Positions 7,446-10,828 of a DNA stretch of 10,828 nt are shown here, piece after piece. The notes under the pieces are model-generated. The model was given only the letters and a program-made list of their open reading frames with translations, was not told the origin of the DNA and made no database searches. Made by a program: the position numbers and the translations under genes. Position 1 is the stretch's first letter; the number at the start of each line of letters is the position of its first letter. The stretch is taken from assembly GCA_017476965.1 (NCBI GenBank), contig JAFUXX010000002.1, positions 1 to 10,828 of the forward strand, given 5' to 3'. Source of the stretch: Kiritimatiellia bacterium. GTDB taxonomy: Bacteria > Verrucomicrobiota > Kiritimatiellia > RFP12 > UBA3636.

Positions 7446-7476
7446 CTTTCCTGCGGACGACCCGCGCCCCCTTGCA

Positions 7477-8478
7477 ATGATTTCCTTTCTCGTTTCACGC
7501 AATCCGTCCCTCGGCGCATACGCGCCTTCCACGATCGATGCCCTCCGCGCCGAAGCGGGGCTCGTTTCGGCCACCGCCATCAGCCGCGACGAAGTCCTCG
7601 CCGGCACCGCCTCCGACGCCGAAGTCGTCTTTTCTTCGTGGGGCATGCCCGAGTTTTCCGGCGTGGAAATCGAGGCGCACTTGCCGCGCCTCCGCGCGGT
7701 TTTCTACGCGGCCGGCACCGTGCAGGCGTTCGCGCGGCCTTTTCTCGAGCGCGGCATCCGCGTTTGCAGCGCGTGGCGCGAAAACGCGCTCCCCGTCGCG
7801 GAATTCGCCGTCTCGCAGATTCTTCTCGCGAACAAGGGTTTCTTCCAGACTTGCGGCCGCTGCCGTTCGCTGGAGGCGCGTGCGGAATCGCACCGGATTT
7901 TTTCTGCGTTTCCCGGCAACTTCGACTGCCGCGTCGGTCTTCTCGGCTGCGGCTCGATCGGCAGGCTCGTCGCCGAAGCGCTGCGCAAGCACCGGCTCGA
8001 AGTTCTTGTCTTCGATCCCTTCCTTCCCGATTCCGCCGCGGAGGCTCTCGGCGTCCGCAAGGCTTCGCTCGAAGAAATCTTCTCCACTTGCCAGACCGTT
8101 TCGAACCACCTCGCGAACAACGCCCAAACGCGCGGCATGCTCGGCTATTCGCTCTTTTCGCGGATGCTCCCGAACGCGACGTTCGTGAATACCGGACGCG
8201 GCGCGCAGGTGGTGGAGGCGGATCTCGTGCGCGCCCTCGAAGAAGCTCCCGGCCGCAGTGCGCTGCTCGACGTCACTTGGCCCGAGCCGCCCCCGGCGGG
8301 CCACCCCTTCTACGGGCTTCCCAACGTGTTTCTCACGCCGCACATGGCTGGCTCTTCCGGACTCGAAATTCGCCGCATGGGCGAAGCGATGCTCGAAGAG
8401 TTCCGCGCCTGGCGCGCCGATCCCGAAACACCGACCCCGCGCTGCGTCACGATCCCGATGCTCGCGACCATGGCTTGA
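7477..8478 (+). CDS. D-isomer-specific 2-hydroxyacid dehydrogenase
   Basis: 333 residues, a usual length for the family. The NAD-binding motif is LLGCGSIG (G157, G159, G162), followed by VLVFDPFLP, where the Asp at the end of the second strand favours NAD(H). The catalytic triad is complete: R241 in NTGRGAQ, E270 in DVTWPEPP and H289 in TPHMAGS. The enzyme would reduce a 2-keto acid or oxidise a D-2-hydroxy acid in the cytoplasm. Sequence such as WPEPPPAGHPFYGLPNVFLTPHMAG is ordinary for phosphoglycerate or hydroxypyruvate/glyoxylate reductase-like members, and the exact substrate cannot be told. ATG 7477 was chosen because it follows the promoter by a short leader; no strong ribosome-binding site is visible, and an in-frame upstream TTG (7396) would overlap the promoter. 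Confidence 0.93.
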   Translation: MISFLVSRNPSLGAYAPSTIDALRAEAGLVSATAISRDEVLAGTASDAEVVFSSWGMPEFSGVEIEAHLPRLRAVFYAAGTVQAFARPFLERGIRVCSAWRENALPVAEFAVSQILLANKGFFQTCGRCRSLEARAESHRIFSAFPGNFDCRVGLLGCGSIGRLVAEALRKHRLEVLVFDPFLPDSAAEALGVRKASLEEIFSTCQTVSNHLANNAQTRGMLGYSLFSRMLPNATFVNTGRGAQVVEADLVRALEEAPGRSALLDVTWPEPPPAGHPFYGLPNVFLTPHMAGSSGLEIRRMGEAMLEEFRAWRADPETPTPRCVTIPMLATMA

Positions 8479-8504
8479 ATCTTTCCGTCCGACACAACCG
8501 ATCC

Positions 8505-9269
8505 ATGAAAACGATGAAAAACGCACTCGTGACAGGCGGCGGCCGCGGTATCGGTGCCGGAATCTGCGAAGCGCTCGCCCGCGAAGGGTGGAGCGTCGCG
8601 TTCACCGGACGCAAACCCGTCGAAGAGCTCGCATCCCGCCTTGACGCCCTCCGCGCGCTCGGCGCTCCCGAAGCCGCGTATTTCCAAAGCGACGTCGCCG
8701 ATCTTTACGCGCATTCTTCGCTCCTCGATTCCGTCGAAGCCGCCATCGGCCCGCTCTCCGCGCTCGTGAACAACGCCGGAGTCGCGCCGACCGTGCGCCT
8801 CGACGTGCTCGATACCACGCCGGAGAGTTTCGACCGTTTGATCGCCACCAACCTCCGAGGTCCGTTCTTCCTAACGCAGGCCGCGGCTCGCCGCTTCGTC
8901 GCCGCCAAGACGCCCGCGACCATCGTGAATGTCGGCAGCATTTCGGCGACGGTCGTGAGCACCAGCCGCGGCGAATACTGCATCAGCAAGGCCGGAGTCG
9001 CGATGGCCACGCAGCTCTGGGCCGCGCGCCTCGCCTCCGAAGGCATCCGCGTGTACGAAGTTCGCCCCGGCGTGATCCGCACGGACATGACCGGACCCGT
9101 CCGCGAAAAGTACGACCGCCTGCTAGCCGAAGGCCTCGCCCCGCAAGCCCGCTGGGGCGAGCCATCCGACATCGGCGCCGCCGTCGCCATGCTCCTCCGC
9201 GGCGACCTCGCCTACTCCACCGGCCAGACCATCCAAATCGATGGCGGCATGACCATCGCGAGGCTCTAA
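8505..9269 (+). CDS. Short-chain dehydrogenase/reductase (SDR), classical type
   Basis: 254 residues from ATG 8505; a second in-frame ATG at 8514 (M4) is also possible. The open frame upstream of 8505 lies within the previous gene and is not coding. Classical SDR motifs are complete: cofactor loop TGGGRGIG (residues 10-17), NNAG (89-92), catalytic S145, Y158 and K162 (YCISK), and the tail TGQTIQIDGGMTIARL. The end of the second strand is VAFTGRKP, with Arg and no Asp, which favours NADP(H). The family covers gluconate 5-dehydrogenase, 3-oxoacyl-ACP reductase and many sugar dehydrogenases; the neighbourhood favours a sugar or sugar-acid substrate. It sits 26 nt after the hydroxyacid dehydrogenase and 3 nt before the flavoprotein gene, so the three are probably co-transcribed. 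Confidence 0.93.
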   Translation: MKTMKNALVTGGGRGIGAGICEALAREGWSVAFTGRKPVEELASRLDALRALGAPEAAYFQSDVADLYAHSSLLDSVEAAIGPLSALVNNAGVAPTVRLDVLDTTPESFDRLIATNLRGPFFLTQAAARRFVAAKTPATIVNVGSISATVVSTSRGEYCISKAGVAMATQLWAARLASEGIRVYEVRPGVIRTDMTGPVREKYDRLLAEGLAPQARWGEPSDIGAAVAMLLRGDLAYSTGQTIQIDGGMTIARL

Positions 9270-9272
9270 GAA

Positions 9273-10828
9273 ATGGCCACCGCCGTATCAGGGGTTCGTG
9301 GGGCTGGCCCCCCGTTGGTCGATGTCCTGATCATCGGCTCCGGCGCGGCTGGCCTTGCCGCCGCCGCGCGCCTCAAAGCCGAGGGCGTAAAAGACGTGCT
9401 CGTGCTTACCGAGAGCCTCAAAGGCGGCACGTCGATCAACACGGGCAGCGACAAACAGACCTACTACAAGCTCGGCCTCTGCGGCGAAGAGCCGGATTCG
9501 CCGGTGCGCATGGCGCGCACCTACCTCGAAAGCGGCGCGGTGCACGGCGACATCGCGCTAGTCGAATCCGCGCTTTCAGCGCGCTGCTTCTCGCACCTCT
9601 GCGATATCGGCGTGCCGTTCCCGCACGATGCCTTCGGCCAGTACGCGGGCTACAAAACCGATCACGATCCCGCGCGCCGCGCCACCAGCATCGGCCCGTA
9701 CACTTCGCGCGAAATGTGCCTGCGCCTCCTCGACGAGTGCCGCATGCGCGGCGTCCGCTTCGCCGAAGGCTTCGTGGCGGTGCAGCTCTTGGTGGCCCCC
9801 GCGCCGCCTCCTGCGTCCTCCCGCCCGCTTCGCTGCTTCGGCGCGCTTGCCATCCCCGTCTCGGGGGGTGCGGGGGGCGTCGCCCCCCTGCCGTTTGTCG
9901 CCCGCGATACCATCCTCGCCGTCGGCGGCCCCGGCGGGCTCTACTCGCGCAGCGTCTACCCGTCGGTGCATCTCGGCGGCATCGGCCTTGCTCTCGCCGC
10001 CGGCGCCCGCGCGCGCAATCTGCCGCTCTCGCAATTCGGCCTGGCCTCGATCGGATTCCGGTGGAATGTTTCCGGCACTTACATGCAGGTGCTTCCGCGT
10101 TTCATTTCGACCGCCGCCGATGGAGTGTCCGATCCCCGCGATTTCCTGCTTCCCGCTTTCGGCGGCGATCCCGCCGCCGCGGCTTCGGAGGTGTTCCTGA
10201 AAGGCTACGAGTGGCCCTTCGACGCGGAAAAGGCCGCATCCGGCTCTTCGCGCATCGATCTGCTGGTTCGCGAAGAAACAATCGGCAAAGGCCGCCGCGT
10301 GTTCCTCGATTACCGCTCCGACACTCCCGGACTCGATCTTTCGTCGCTTTCGCCGGAGGCGCGCGCCTATCTCGAAAAGAGCGGCGCGCTCGCGGGCCCT
10401 CCGATCGCGCGCCTCTTGCACATGAATCCCGGCGCCGCCGCGCTCTACCGCGAGCATGGCACCGATCTTGCCGCCGCACCGCTCGAAATCGCGCTCTGCG
10501 CCCAGCACAACAACGGCGGCCTTGCGGCGGATTGCTGGTGGCAGAGCGAAAACGTGGCGCACCTCTGGCCCGTCGGCGAAGTGAACGGCTCTCACGGCGT
10601 GCGCCGCCCCGGCGGCTCCGCGCTCAATGCAGCCCAAGTCGGCGCTTTCCGCGCCGCCGCCGCCATCGCCCACTCCCAGCGCGAAGCAGCGTCCTCGCAC
10701 CCCCCGGCGAGTTTTGCAGCGGCGGTCCCATCCGCCGCAACCCTCTCCCCCGCGCTCCTGCGCGGTTCCCGCGATTGGCGCGCCGATCGCCGCGCTTTGC
10801 AGGCGCGCATGGATGCGGCGGCGGGACC
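9273..10828 (+). CDS. FAD-dependent oxidoreductase, fumarate reductase/aspartate oxidase superfamily (3' truncated)
   Basis: 518 codons are visible without a stop before the window ends. ATG 9273 lies 3 nt after the SDR stop, with GAGG at 9260-9263 placed 9 nt upstream. The FAD-binding loop VDVLIIGSGAAGLAAAARL (GSGAAG at 22-27) is followed by GGTSINTGSDKQTYY (51-65), ILAVGGPGGLY (214-224), QHNNGG (411-416) and NGSHGVRRPGGSAL (439-452), in the order seen in FrdA/SdhA/NadB-like flavoproteins. R444/R445 match the conserved substrate-site arginine. The usual QF-H-P-T is replaced by SQFGLASIGFRW, so the substrate is probably not fumarate or succinate. The visible end, DWRADRRALQARMDAAAG, looks like the start of the C-terminal helical domain. 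The first 15 residues and about 195-209 are repeat-derived. Likely cytoplasmic; substrate unknown. Confidence 0.88.
   Translation, partial: MATAVSGVRGAGPPLVDVLIIGSGAAGLAAAARLKAEGVKDVLVLTESLKGGTSINTGSDKQTYYKLGLCGEEPDSPVRMARTYLESGAVHGDIALVESALSARCFSHLCDIGVPFPHDAFGQYAGYKTDHDPARRATSIGPYTSREMCLRLLDECRMRGVRFAEGFVAVQLLVAPAPPPASSRPLRCFGALAIPVSGGAGGVAPLPFVARDTILAVGGPGGLYSRSVYPSVHLGGIGLALAAGARARNLPLSQFGLASIGFRWNVSGTYMQVLPRFISTAADGVSDPRDFLLPAFGGDPAAAASEVFLKGYEWPFDAEKAASGSSRIDLLVREETIGKGRRVFLDYRSDTPGLDLSSLSPEARAYLEKSGALAGPPIARLLHMNPGAAALYREHGTDLAAAPLEIALCAQHNNGGLAADCWWQSENVAHLWPVGEVNGSHGVRRPGGSALNAAQVGAFRAAAAIAHSQREAASSHPPASFAAAVPSAATLSPALLRGSRDWRADRRALQARMDAAAG
9280..9320 (+). repeat. Intragenic GC-rich palindromic repeat, copy R3, at a gene start
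   Basis: A diverged copy, sharing CCGCC, the CAGGGG-TTCG segment, a GGGG/CCCC hairpin (9300-9303 with 9308-9311) and the tail CGTTGGTC with R1, R2 and R4. It begins 7 nt after the A of the flavoprotein start codon and encodes an extra N-terminus, AVSGVRGAGPPLV, ahead of the canonical VDVLIIGSGAAG. An in-frame TTG at 9315 could mark the ancestral start region. Confidence 0.65.
9855..9899 (+). repeat. Intragenic GC-rich palindromic repeat, copy R4
   Basis: A 7-bp hairpin, GGGGGGC (9872-9878) and GCCCCCC (9882-9888) around GTC, is preceded by GGGGGGTG and followed by CCGTTTGTC, the layout of R1-R3. In the host frame it reads VSGGAGGVAPLPFVA, in the same codon phase as R1 and R2 (GGSGGGEPPV). 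It sits between FGALAIP and ARDTILAVGG in the flavoprotein, a surface-loop position. Confidence 0.65.

Noticed and set aside
7442..8486. GAATCTTTCC occurring before both the hydroxyacid dehydrogenase (7442-7451) and the SDR (8477-8486) genes, as a shared operator
   Set aside because: Only 10 bases, no symmetry, and in the first case it overlaps the -10 box; chance is a sufficient explanation.
7638..8504. Upstream extension of the SDR frame
   Set aside because: It overlaps the hydroxyacid dehydrogenase out of frame, and the SDR fold starts right after 8505.
9576..10700. A 374-codon antisense frame opposite the flavoprotein
   Set aside because: The sense frame carries FAD motifs throughout; the antisense product has no recognisable domain.

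Overview
The window is GC-rich chromosomal DNA (C and G dominate third codon positions), with every supported gene on the + strand. It looks like a member of the Planctomycetota/Verrucomicrobiota/Chlamydiota (PVC) superphylum, most likely Kiritimatiellae, Lentisphaeria or Opitutae. The basis is an XylR-type AraC regulator beside a secreted protein with an autotransporter-associated beta-strand head, plus a cluster of sugar-type oxidoreductases. This placement is inference from gene content; no marker gene is present.

Layout. 1-756: C-terminal part of an XylR-type regulator (LacI-like sensor plus AraC helix-turn-helix). 757-852: short spacer with a strong hairpin. 853-3099: secreted beta-strand-rich surface protein. 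3103-5229: a large uncharacterised cytoplasmic protein that resembles alpha/alpha-toroid polysaccharide lyase or heparinase-like enzymes. 5226-6386 and 6383-7399: two Gfo/Idh/MocA oxidoreductases. These last four genes are separated by 3 bp or overlap by 4 bp and read as one operon. 7400-7476: spacer with a good sigma70-type promoter. 7477-8478: D-2-hydroxyacid dehydrogenase. 8505-9269: short-chain dehydrogenase (SDR). 9273-end: flavoprotein of the fumarate reductase/aspartate oxidase superfamily, cut by the window edge. No tRNA, rRNA, CRISPR array, transposase or integrase was seen.

How the genes may work together (inference): the regulator senses a sugar and controls a carbohydrate-utilisation locus. 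The surface protein may help bind or display at the cell envelope. The toroid-like protein may act on an imported saccharide, and the five oxidoreductases would carry out keto/hydroxy interconversions on sugar or sugar-acid intermediates.

The most unusual feature is a family of short GC-rich palindromic repeats lying inside coding sequence (3668-3710, 4418-4462, 9280-9320, 9855-9899). Two share an identical 30-base core and are exactly 750 bases apart. A second palindrome of 82 bp (3717-3798), followed by a 21-bp tandem duplication, sits beside the first copy. All leave the host reading frame open and add Gly/Pro/Ala-rich loops, reminiscent of the Rickettsia palindromic elements that insert into protein genes.
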